A stretch of 64,000 bases of DNA, taken from contig NC_052619.1 in NCBI RefSeq assembly GCF_016545825.1, positions 39,647,682-39,711,681 on the forward strand. Direction: 5' to 3'. The position numbers were made by a program, and so were the translations under genes. Origin of the DNA: Eucalyptus grandis. Its lineage: Eukaryota; Streptophyta; Magnoliopsida; Myrtales; Myrtaceae. Position 1 is the stretch's first letter; each line of letters starts with the position of its first letter. Below the pieces are notes generated by a model. That model made no database searches, was not told where the DNA came from, and saw only the letters and a list, made by a program, of their open reading frames with translations. Of the stretch, positions 36,822-46,622 are shown one piece after another.

Positions 36822-36900
36822 GGGTGCGCATGATAACGTTTCTATTCTGGAAAACTATTTTATTCAGAAATAGTTTTTTTTTTCTATTTCTACTTTAGGA

Positions 36901-36915
36901 ACAATTTCCGAGTAA
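36901..36915. repeat. Target duplication ACAATTTCCGAGTAA, first of three
   Basis: The same 15 bases recur at 37123-37137 and 38347-38361. Together they bracket first a SINE and then a LINE copy. Confidence 0.9.
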
Positions 36916-37122
36916 CCACCCGTGGTGGCGGCATAGTGGTTGAGCGTAGGTTCCTTTCGGGAGAGGTTCGGAGTTTGAATCCTGCGCCGTCTCGCCTTGC
37001 GAGAAAAGAACCCACGACTTACTCGGAGCAGCAAGGGTGGTGGTGACTCACCTGCTCCTCCAGGTTTACTTCGCCACGAAGCAGCGCACAGAGATTCCCT
37101 GGATACCAAAAAAAAAAAAAAA
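36916..37122 (+). mobile_element. tRNA-derived SINE with poly(A) tail
   Basis: About 207 bp. An A-box-like GGCATAGTGGTTGAGCG (about 36929) and a B-box-like GAGTTTGAATCC (about 36970) have tRNA spacing, as in RNA polymerase III promoters. The body has no ORF and ends in about 15 A. Perfect 15-bp duplications flank it. Confidence 0.85.
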
Positions 37123-37137
37123 ACAATTTCCGAGTAA

Positions 37138-38346
37138 AGACACCAACAATCCATTATCAATTTTCCAAACAAAGGACAACCGAAATTCCTTCCTCAATTG
37201 CATGATCTTTTTCCACGCCCAAGAGCAGACAGAAGGAGTAGGTGAAACCCAAAATCTCTTATTGATGCCTCTAGTCTCCAGAAATACTCGATTGTCGCCG
37301 ACCTCTTCCATCCATTGGGTCATAGTTTCAAATCCCTTTTGGATTGCTGGGGTATAGCCCTTCCGGCTCTCTCCTTGAGTTGGGATAGGTTTTCTTGAAA
37401 ATGTGATTCCTTCGGTGTTTTTTCAATTGCATCGGCTTGGCAAATTTTGAGGAGAAAGAGAAGCCTAGTTCCTTGGGCCTCCTTTGCTTGGAACAATGTT
37501 ATTGCTCCTAGGTATCAATTCCATCTTTGGCTTATTACTAAAAATCGTTTACCTACCCAAGCTTGCCTCCGTCTCATGGTAGAATCGACTACACTTGTTG
37601 TGCTTTTTGTAATGATAAGCCTGATTCTATAGATCATCTGTTCTTTGAATGTCATACTTCGGTGACACTTGCATTTTTTTTTAGGCTACAAGATGTAACA
37701 TTCAGTGGCGAAATAGGTCCTAGATGGACAACCTTCTTTGGCTTATGAAGTATCTCTCGAGAAAGGAATTCTTCCATTCCTTGTCTCAGTTTTCTTTTGG
37801 GGCTTTGTGCCATATTATTTGGAAGAAAAGGAATGATGTCATCTTCTGTGGTGAAGCTGTGGTTATCTCGGCATTAAAGAACCATCTTATTAAGGTTGTC
37901 AAGGACAAAACTCTAACTTACAAGATTGTGCCCAACTCATACAAGAATAGAAGACTTCAAAGTTGTTGGGGGTTTTGATACTTCTATTTTTTAGCTTACG
38001 TAGGTGGGTTCTAGCCATTGCGACTCCTTCGAGGTTTCCCCTTTTGGCAGTGGGTTGGTTCGTTTTGCTGGCAGATGCGGTCTGGCGATTGCTTGCTCCT
38101 ACGTTGCTCTGGCCCTCTTGCTGCCGTGCTGCCACTCTTGCTAGGGTTTTTTTGCCTTTTGTTTTGGCTGTTTTGCTTTTGTTGGTTAGGTCCGCTTGTT
38201 TTGCGGTCCTCCTTGTTTTTCTTCAGCTCCATTCCACTTGTCCTGATTTGTTGTCTTTATGAGTGTAAGTTTTTGGCGTCGAACCCTCTTGTATAGTTTG
38301 GTTCTTAGCTTAATATATTCTTACCTTATTTAAAAAAAAAAAAAAA
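37138..38346 (+). mobile_element. 5'-truncated, twin-primed LINE copy (LINE-B family)
   Basis: From about 37325 to the poly(A) tail (38332-38346) the plus strand encodes the ORF2 C-terminus: VPWASFAWNNVIAPRYQF, CCAFCNDKPDSIDHLFFEC, FSFGALCHIIWKKRN and ALKNHLIKVVKDK. This closely matches LINE-B. The segment 37138-37324 is the adjacent upstream part in inverted orientation (minus-strand VCSWAWKKIMQLR, FVWKIDNGL). Such an internal inversion is the known product of twin priming. The 15-bp duplications lie at both ends. Confidence 0.85.
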
Positions 38347-38580
38347 ACAATTTCCGAGTAAAATAAAGTGTTTGGTAATCATACAAAATTTATATCTTGG
38401 AATATAAAAAGAATAGAAATACGTTTGGTAAAAATTTAAATTGTTGTATTTATTTATTTTTTTCTTCTTACTCACGGACCGCCAACCGCCATCGCACGAC
38501 TGCCGCACGACCGTCGCACGACCGCCGCACGACCGCCGCACGACCGCCGCACGACCGTCGCACGACCGCCTACCGTCGCC
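37626..38580 (+). repeat. Inverted repeat, left arm
   Basis: Matches the reverse complement of 40119-41123. It covers the LINE 3' end, the poly(A) junction, and the foldback arm with its GC-rich core. Because the arms share the LINE/target junction, one was copied from the other rather than inserted independently. Confidence 0.85.
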
Positions 38581-38958
38581 ATCGACCCCCCGGCAGGATA
38601 AGTATGATTTAATTTTCTTCTATTAATTTACTGTGTAGATCTAGGGTATCTCTCTATTTTTGCTTTTGTTTCCAGTAAAATAAGGAGAGAGATCTTTGTA
38701 CTTTGGGCGTGCATAACTCCGGCAGTTTGGTTCTATTAGGAGGATTCTAGGATTTTGCAACGACTTCAAATATACCTGGTCAGCTAACTTTTAACATAAT
38801 TTAAGAATCCTTTATTTTTCTATATGCATTTTTTTTTAAATCGATCCTGTCTGTTTTTAAATGTTCTATGCTTTTGCTTGGCATTGGCTCTGTTTTGTAA
38901 GAATCGAATAAAGAATCTCCGATTGAGCATCCTTATATAACTGGATTACTTCTTATAG

Positions 38959-39378
38959 GATATTGATGGCGGGGAGCCTAAAGAAAAGGATCCATTTTGG
39001 AAGTACGCGGCGTTGCTAAACGAAAATATTGGCAAGTGGAGGTGTAACTTCTGCGAACAGGAGCATTGTGGAGGTGCTACAAGGATCAAGGCTCACTTGA
39101 CTGTGGTTCCATGGAGGATTGCCTGTGGGCTTCTCTGCTCTGCTCTTCAGCCACCTCATCGGGTAAGGATGACGATGCGCTCAGATGCTGTTGTCCGTTG
39201 CCTTGAACTGATTGATCAAAAAGCTGTGGTGGATGATTTGACTCAAGAGGAAGTAAAGCGAACTCATCCATTGAAAGCTGCTGGCGTAACAAGTCATCTG
39301 ATTCAGTGTCACAGCTCTGCTGTGATTGATTGGATTGCTGTAAGATATCTAGATCACGTCCTGTCTGCCAATGACTAG
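38959..39378 (+). pseudogene. BED-type zinc-finger exon
   Basis: After the acceptor TCTTATAG the frame reads EPKEKDPFWKYAALLNENIG, KWRCNFCEQEHCGGATRIKA and HL. This gives the aromatic, CxxC and ATRIKxHL features of BED fingers, domains domesticated from hAT-like transposases and fused to NLRs in several plants. The final Cys/His ligand of the finger is not clear (the frame goes to VVPWRIACGLLC). The frame stays open to 39378 but looks atypical after about 39120, probably because of a small indel. Confidence 0.7.
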
Positions 39379-39497
39379 ATGGTTGCTGCGATACACACGT
39401 TTGGATGGTTGCTGCCAATGTCACCACTTCAGTTAAAAAGCACAACATGTTTTGCTATGAAGAATATAATAAATCTTTTTTTCTCACGATACACACG

Positions 39498-40117
39498 TTA
39501 GGACTGAATTGGCACAATTGCAATATGTTTATGACTTTTTGGGTAATTCTCCCAAGAGATGGGACATGAGATGAGGGTGGCCGACATCGCAAACCCCCCA
39601 TTCGATGGGGCAACGAGTCACCAAAGTGCACCTCCCCTGCCAAATTCAACCTTCCCTAATGGACTGTTGACTTCTTTTATCGAGTCTTTTTACATTGGGA
39701 CATCAGATGCACAACAGAATCCAAGTGCCCCATTGCCTTCACTAGACTATCAGCTCCATGATAACATTTTAAATGAGTTACGGGGCTCCATTTTGCTTGG
39801 TCCCATTGCATCGGATCTTCAATTCAGTAACATGGCCACAATCAGCACTCCCCAGCATTCTGGTCAACCACTTCAAAGCGACAGCCAGTGCGGATATGGC
39901 ATCGATCTAGTGCCACCTATTACATCACTACTTTTCCATGGACCTCTTATTGTCGAGTCAGTTCCACAGACTCCATGGGACATCATAAATATGATAGGCC
40001 CAAGGGCATTAGAAGGTATAAAATTATTGATCTATATAAATGAGTCTTGTTGACTAAGTGCCTGTTACACTTGTTAAGTATACTTGATAAGAAATTTTTT
40101 TTTCAAAGCATTAATTA
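39498..40117 (+). repeat. Direct repeat D1 (NLR exon copy 1)
   Basis: About 620 bp, roughly 98% identical by eye to 41379-41998. It starts at TTAGGACTGAATTGGCAC and ends near TTGATAAGAAATTTT. Its frame (SAPLPSLDYQLHDNILNELR, SLLFHGPLIVESVPQTPWDI) is open and ends at a donor GTATAA after GPRALE, but the next sequence is transposon, not the downstream NLR exon. Confidence 0.88.
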
Positions 40118-40118
40118 C

Positions 40119-41123
40119 GGCGGTCGTGCGGCGGTCGTGCAGCGATCGTGCAGCGGTCGTGTGGCGATCGTCAATAGGGCCGGAGCAACGCAGAGCAAGC
40201 AATTGCCGATCGCATCTGCCAGCAAAAATGAACCAACCCACCGCCAAAAGGGGAAACCTTGAAGGAGTCGTGCGGCGATCGTGCGGTGGCAGTTGGCGTC
40301 CGTGAGTAAGAAGAAAAAATAAATAAATACAAAAATTTAAATTTTTACCAAATGCATTTCTATTATTTTTATATTCCAAGAATATAAATTTTGTATGATT
40401 ACCAAACACTTTATTTTACTCGGAAATTATTTTTTTTTATAAGGTAAGAATATATTAAGCTAAGAACCAAACTATACAAGAGAGTTCGACACCAAAAACT
40501 TACACTCATAAAGACAACAAGTCAAGACGAGTGGAATTGAGCTGAAGAAAAACAAGGAGGACTGCAAAACAAGTGGACCTAATCAACAAAAGCAAAACAA
40601 CCAAAACAAAAGGCAAAAAAAAAAAAAACCCTAGCAAGAATGGCAGCACGGCGAGGAGCAAGCAATCGCCGGACCGCATCTGCCAGCAAAACAAACCAAC
40701 CCACGCCAAAAGGGGAAACCTTGAAGGAGTCGCAATGGCTAGAACCCACCTACGTAGGCTCAAAAACAGAAGTATCAAAACCCCAACATCTCTTAAGTCT
40801 TCTATTCTTGTATGAGTTGGGCGCATTCTTGTAAGTCGAGCTTTGTCCTTGACAACCTTAATAAGATGGTTCTTTAACGCCGAGATAACCACAGCTTCAC
40901 CACGGAAGATGACATCATTCCTTTTCTTCCAAATAATATGGCACAAAGCCCCAAAAGAAAACCGAGACAAGGAATGGAAGAATTCCTTTCTCGAGAGGTA
41001 CTTCATAAGCCAAAGAAGGTTGTCCATCCAGGACCTATTTCGCCACGGAATGTTACATCTTGTAGCCCAAAAAAATGCAAGTGTCGCTGAAGTATGACAT
41101 TCAAAGAACAGATGATCTATAGA
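40119..41123 (-). repeat. Inverted repeat, right arm (LINE tail plus foldback arm)
   Basis: Reverse complement of 37626-38580, with the ORF2 C-terminus on the minus strand (YLSRKEFFHSLSRFSFGALC, ALKNHLIKVVKDKA). About 100 bp at 40165-40262 (CATCTGCCAGCAAA, CCAAAAGGGGAAACCTTGAA) interrupts the GC-rich core and repeats 40655-40730, so it is a patch of LINE tail inside the foldback arm. Confidence 0.83.
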
Positions 41124-41378
41124 CTCAAGCTCGCTAGTGGCCGGCGACGCTGACCTCGCCGGCCCTTGCCTTTGGCCGGCCGGTCGACGCTAGCCAGAGG
41201 AAGAAGAAGATAGGAAAAAAATTTCAAAAAATTTAAAAAAAAATCGAAAAAAATTATTAAAAAATCATTCTCTGGCCGGCCGGCGTCTACATTAGTGCCG
41301 GCTAGCCAATTTTGGCTGGATGGACTGAATTGGCACAATTGTAAAAGGTTTACAACTAAATTGGCAAAAAAAAAAAGT
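41124..41378. mobile_element. GC-rich MITE-like fragment
   Basis: Self-complementary GGCCGGCCGGTCGACGCTAGCC (about 41170) and GGCCGGCCGGCGTC (about 41272) surround an A/T-rich middle. Such paired GGCCGGCCGG ends look like a small hairpin element. The phrase GACTGAATTGGCACAATTG occurs at 41325 and again at 41384 as a short direct repeat. Confidence 0.4.
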
Positions 41379-41998
41379 TTAGGACTGAATTGGCACAATT
41401 GCAATATGTTTATGACTTTTTTGGTAATTCTCCCAAGAGATGGGACATGAGATGAGGGTGGCCGACATCGCAAACCCCCCATTCGATGGGGCAACGAGTC
41501 ACCAAAGTGCACCTCCCCTGCCAAATTCAACCTTCCCTAATGGACTGTTGACTTCTTTTATCGAGTCTTTTTACATTGGGACATCAGATGCACAACAGAA
41601 TCCAGGTGCCCCATTGCCTTCACTAGACTATTAGCTCCATGATAACATTTTAAATGAGTTACGGGGCTCCATTTTGCTTGGTCCCATTGCATCGGATCTT
41701 CAATTCAGTAACATGGCCACAATAAGCACTCCCCAGCATTCTAGTCAACCACTTCAAAGCGACAGCCAGTGCGGATATGGCATCGATCTAGTGCCACCTA
41801 TTACATCACTACTTTTCCATGGACCTCTTATTGTCGAGTCAGTTCTACAGACTCCATGGGACATCATAAATATGATAGGCCCAAGGGCATCAGAAGGTAT
41901 AAAATTATTGATCTATATAAATGAGTCTTGTTAACTAAGTGCCTGTTACACTTGTTAAGTATACTTGATGAGAAATTTTTTTTCAATGCATTGATTAT
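41379..41998 (+). repeat. Direct repeat D2 (NLR exon copy 2)
   Basis: Second copy of the exon at 39498. It carries a C to T change making TAG at 41632-41634 after PLPSLDY. Its donor (GTATAA after GPRASE) faces the next NLR exon, whose acceptor is at about 42185, so this is the copy in the original gene position. Confidence 0.88.
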
Positions 41999-42620
41999 AC
42001 ATAATACAAGAGAGACGGTGCATTGGGAATTACAACATTTCCTTAATTGGGTGTTTAACATAATAACAGTGCATCGAATGTGTTGCAAGTGTCCACCAGA
42101 CCCACTGGATCCGGTAAACTAACTATAATCGGCATTCTCCCATGTTCCAATTAACTGTACCCTAATTTTGATGAATAACACGCAGGTGAAGGCACATCAT
42201 GTTCAATGATGGCTTTACCGGAAGAAGTACGGTCTCCTTTTAATTTGCTATGGCAACCGCAATGTTCTATTCAATCTCAAATGCCAATGAATTTCCAGCA
42301 GGGGTATCGTCATTCCAGTATAATCAATTACCTGTAGCAGGTAATTCACATTGCTTGCAAGGTAGCAATCAGCACTCTCAATTGCAAACTCCAATGGACA
42401 TAGATGCCTCAATTGCATCACGGCATACAAGTGACCCTCCCATTGTTGAGGCGACAATCGATGATTCGCAAGTTCCAAAGGCAGCAACAAATACAACCGG
42501 CCCGTCATCATCACAAGGTGTGTATGGATTAATCTACATTGTTACTATGGTTCCGTTAGATCCTTAAATATCCCCAGATTATTTCATTGAAGTCTAACAT
42601 ATGTTTTCTATAAAATAGAT

Positions 42621-43181
42621 ATGAACAGGTGTTCTCCAACCATGAACTTACGGAGTATCTATGCCAACGATGAAATGATAAGAAACCTGAAAAGAAAAGT
42701 GAAGGAACTCGACGACAAAGAAGCTGTCATAAAGGAGCAGATGGAGATAGAGTCTGCTGCTTCCTCAATTCGGAAGAAACCGAGGCTATTGGTTGAGAGA
42801 TGGCTGAAAGAGACAGAAAGAACAAGAAATAGTTTTCAAATAATTGGCCAAGCCAATGCGGAAACTTTGCCACCAAAGGAACAGGTGGAGACATTGACGA
42901 GAGAAGTGGAAGAACTCATGGGAAAAACGCTTCCACAAACACTGCTCATAGAAGAGAGAGATGCCAAAGGAGTCAAACTTTTGGAACGAAAGTTAACAGG
43001 TGAAGCGATTCATAGGAACATTGAGTTGATTTGGGACCATCTTACAAAGAATCATGGATGCAAATTGGGTATTTATGGAATGGGTGGTGTTGGGAAGACA
43101 ACTATTATGATGCACATACATAATAGACTTCTTGAAGATGCAACCTTCGAAAATGTGGTTTTTTATCACTGTGTCCAATGA
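42621..43181 (+). pseudogene. NLR coiled-coil and P-loop segment
   Basis: Encodes a charged coiled coil (EMIRNLKRKVKELDDKEAVI, KPRLLVERWLKETERTRNSF) followed by HLTKNHGCKLGIYGMGGVGK and TTIMMHIHNRLL, the nucleotide-binding P-loop. It ends at VVFYHCVQ and a TGA because of a small deletion near 43163; another frame continues with NDFSIYKLQSDIGKAL. Part of the NLR pseudogene described at 38959. Confidence 0.85.
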
Positions 43182-43296
43182 TTTCAGCATTTATAAGTTG
43201 CAGAGTGATATTGGGAAGGCATTAAAATGGGCATTATGGAGGATGAGGATGAGAAGAAATGAGCAGCGATGTTGTCGGAGCATTTAGAAAGAAAGA

Positions 43297-46200
43297 TGTT
43301 GACACCTAAATTTTGGCGATCTGTTTTATCATTTATCATATAAAAAATTAGAGGTTGATTTTATCCTTGAAAAAGAGTTAATTGCATAATATCTAATTTT
43401 AGGTAAATTTATTTTTAATTTGCATTTACAGTGGGCCGGTGATGGATAGGTTTGATTTGATAGTTCAGAACTTTAATTTGATGAGTTGGGCTAGGCCTCC
43501 GAAGAGAGCAAATTGACCCAAGCCTGTTATTTTCTAATGACCGACAATTGACTTATTTAATATTTCTGGAAAAGATTCGTAATATCCTTCCAATATTCAG
43601 TAAACATTTCATATATTTATGCGATATATACATTTCATGATATATTTCGTAGAAGATTGGAAGATTTTAGAGGAAACATCAAAATAATCAAATAGGAATA
43701 TTGTATTTGGAGAATAGATTGAATGATATAGTTTTTGCCTCAAAATGAGAGAAATTGCATGGTCATTAGAGATTTCGCGCAGAAATTTTCTTTCCGTGAT
43801 GAGATCACACTATAACATATCGCTTGGTCAAGGAAAGAAGGGGAGGGCCACACGTATTGACACATACGGCCCCATAAGGGGGCTTCTCTTCGTTTGAGGT
43901 GGAAGGAAAAAAACAAGAACAGAAAAAGTCAAAAAAGTCAAAAAGAGAGGAAAGGAATAAGGGACGTTCGGCCGGTCTTCGAGGGAGGAAAAGAAGAGAG
44001 AGAGACAGGTGAGGGAGACGTGAGGTCAAGAAAAAAACGAAAAGGAAAAGGGCTACTGTTCATCATCTTCCTCGCGTCTCCTCTCGCCGTTCCGCCTGCC
44101 GGTTTCCGCTGTGCCGGTCTCCGCCGCACCTACGCGCAGCCCCGTCGCGCACCACCCATCCGCTTACGCTCTCCCTTTGCCGCGACACAACCCCTGCCGA
44201 ACCGACACCTGCCGGCCCTACCCACAGCACCAGCAACGACTCGCTGCTGCGCCGCTGCCTCTGCTCGACGTTCCAGCCCTCTCGTCGACGCTTGCTGAAG
44301 CCGCGCCGATCCCAACCGTGCTCGCCTTCCTCCCGCAACACCCGTAGCCCGCGAGATCTCGGCGTCGCCACTCTGCCTCTCCCTGCTCCGCCACTGCCCA
44401 GCCTGCTGCTGCAAGCTGAAGCTCCGCCCCTGTCACCGTCGCTCAGTCTTTGCCCGATCCGCGACACCGGAGCACCGCCTTACCCACAAGCTCCGTCACC
44501 GCATCCGCCGTCGCTGCCGCCTCGCCGCACCTCCGAACCTCTGCCCGCCGACGCTGAAGCTTCGCCAGTCCGACAAAGCCACCGCCTTACTGACCCGCGA
44601 CGCCCTTGGACGCCGAGCTTCTTCCCGCCAGTCGACGCCGCGACCCGACGCCCCTGCTCACCCCCTCGCTGGTGCCCGAACGCCGACTGCTTTGCCCGAG
44701 CGCCCCTGCTCCACCGGTCTCTGCTGCCCGCTGCTCCACCCGTCTGCCGATCCACCCTCCCCGGAGCTCCAACGCCCGCCGCCACCCCTCACCGGAACGC
44801 CAACAATCACCACGTTGCTGCTTTGCTTGGAAAGGAAAAACGAAAAAAAAAAACAAAAGGAAAAAAGAAAAGCAAATTAGGTAGTTTTTCTTTCTATTAA
44901 CTTTATTTCGTTTTAATTTTATTTTTTTAGTATAATGGTTCCTTAATGTAAGATTGAAACTCTTGACATGAAATTGCTTTGAAATTTGGGGATTGATAGT
45001 TTGATATTCACGTCCGAAATCTGACTCGCAATCCGATTTCATGCGCGAGATATGGTTCGTCAATTTGTAGATATCGATCCTATCTAATTTGATTTCTTTA
45101 TCATGTTGGTTGAATCAATCTTATTTTATTTAAAGGAAAAATCCAAAAATATTTGAGTTAGGATTATGTTTATTTTAGAATATTTCTTATTATCTTGCAT
45201 ATTTAGAATAGAGATTTTTATTTCAAATTTTTAAAAATAAAAAAATCCAAAAAGTGCATTCATTTTTTTTTTTTTTTTTGTGTGGCCACACTCTAGTCTC
45301 TACTCTAACACTCACTCTCAGACACTTTGCCCCCGCTCTGCGTGGCGTGAGAGTCGAAACACACTCCCGAAATAAAATCGTCCCCACCTCCAACCTCCCG
45401 AGAATGTAGGGATTTGACCCACCACCCTCTCCCTTCCAAGTTGGAAGGTGGCCACGGCGCGAACCCCCGATAGTTGCATTCATTTAGGATGTTAGTTTTT
45501 GTTTAATTTAAGTTGCATGTTTAATTATGTGGCAATTTTAAATTTCAAAATTAATATAAAAAAAAAAAGCAACAAAAAATTCATCATGCATATGTCATGT
45601 AGAATTAAGACGTTTAGATTAATCTTGTTAGATAGACCGCATCTTAGGTTAGAGATTGATAAATTAAGATAATATCTTGCTTAAATTAGGGTTTAGCCTG
45701 ACTTAACCCTTAATATAAGTGGGATAGAATCTTAATCTAGCTAGATAATTTTCACATTTTTCTAATTTTGAATTTCATAAAAAATACAAAAATGCCTTAG
45801 AATAAATTAGTTTAATTTTCTAGGATAGATTCATGTGCATGTCATATAGAATTAGGTTCATGAAATATACGTCATTTAGTGATTGTTATTAGGTTCATTT
45901 GATTGGAAATTGCTCATCATTAAGATTAGGTAATTTTGGTTAATTTAGATTGCATATTTAATTATTGCATGTTCATTAAGAAAACATAAAAAAAAAAAAA
46001 TTACTTTAATCATTCATATAGTTCAGGCTATACTATTATGTCATATCATTTCATGTTAAATTAGAAGCATTACACTGCATATGGATTATATTCTCATTAA
46101 ATCAGTGAAAACAAAAATTGAATGATTGCATGTTAATTAGAAATCATATCTAGGGGTTGATATAAATTCTGATCTAACAATGTAAATGCTTTCGTTGCCC

Positions 46201-46622
46201 TGAGGTTAGTTTTGCAATTTATTCGTTGCTTTTTATCCGGCTGTTAAATTGATGATTTGTGCACCCGCATAGTCGCCTCGCATGTCAAGAAAATAGATTT
46301 AAAATCAATTCAAGCTACCGGCCAAACATTTTTCAAAATAAAAGAGAAAGTAGCGAAATGGCGTTAGAGAAATCTAGCATAACCAAGTCACCGAACTCAT
46401 TCGTAGGAGTAAAGTAAATCACCCGTTACTTTGCTTGGGTTTCTAATCGACCAACCAAAAAATAGATTAATTGCGACTCCTAATTGAAAAATCAATTGTA
46501 TGTTAAGAACTTGAACCTAAGTCGCGAATTGGTATGAGTTTGGAAGAGCCCGAGCTAGGTTTAGATTTAGTAGTCCATTAGCCTAATTTTAGATGATACA
46601 CCTGAAATTTAGATTGCGACAA
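43297..46622. mobile_element. Solo long LTR (3.3 kb) inside the NB-ARC domain
   Basis: Begins TGTTGACACCTAAATTTTGG and ends GATTGCGACA, with AAAGA directly on both sides (43292-43296 and 46623-46627). These TG...CA ends and a 5-bp duplication define an LTR retrotransposon insertion. No PBS, gag or pol is inside, so it is a solo LTR (or a large non-coding element). Near its middle lies a GC-rich, C-biased tract (44050-44830) open for about 200 codons in a Pro/Ser/Arg-rich frame. A SINE is inserted at 45266. Confidence 0.82.
45266..45474 (-). mobile_element. SINE within the solo LTR
   Basis: About 209 bp on the minus strand with a poly(A) tail (T-run 45263-45280). A B-box-like GGTGGGTCAAATCCC lies at about 45410. 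TGCATTCATTT flanks it at 45255-45265 and 45475-45485. Its sequence is unrelated to the SINE at 36916, so two families are present. Confidence 0.78.

Larger units (their letters stand above)
36822..38590. mobile_element. Long-TIR foldback element, copy B (interrupted, right end lost)
   Basis: The left end GGGTGCGCATGATAACGTTT follows TTA. Once the nested SINE and LINE are removed, the arm continues with AATAAAGTGTTTGGTAATCA, TTTGGTAAAAATTTAAATTG and ACTCACGGACCGCC, then a GC-rich tandem core of CGACCGCCGCA-type units (38500-38580). The same arm, inverted, forms the right end of copy A (57509-57712) and part of the sequence at 40119-40430. TIRs over 200 bp with a GC-rich core and a TTA/TAA flank suggest a non-autonomous PIF/Harbinger-like or foldback family. 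No transposase is encoded. Confidence 0.6.

Noticed and set aside
36925..36985. A tRNA gene
   Set aside because: A/B-box-like motifs are present but there is no cloverleaf, and a SINE body, poly(A) tail and target duplication follow.
38441..38626. ORF with repeated HDRRTTAARP units
   Set aside because: It translates the GC-rich tandem core of the foldback element; the peptide repeats follow from DNA repeats.
40430..40440. Independent LINE insertion in the right arm
   Set aside because: The junction with CTCGGAAATT is the same as in the left arm, so it was copied with the inverted repeat rather than inserted again.
44063..44900. Several long Pro/Arg-rich ORFs on both strands
   Set aside because: High GC with few stop codons opens all frames; the tract is inside a solo LTR and has no domain.
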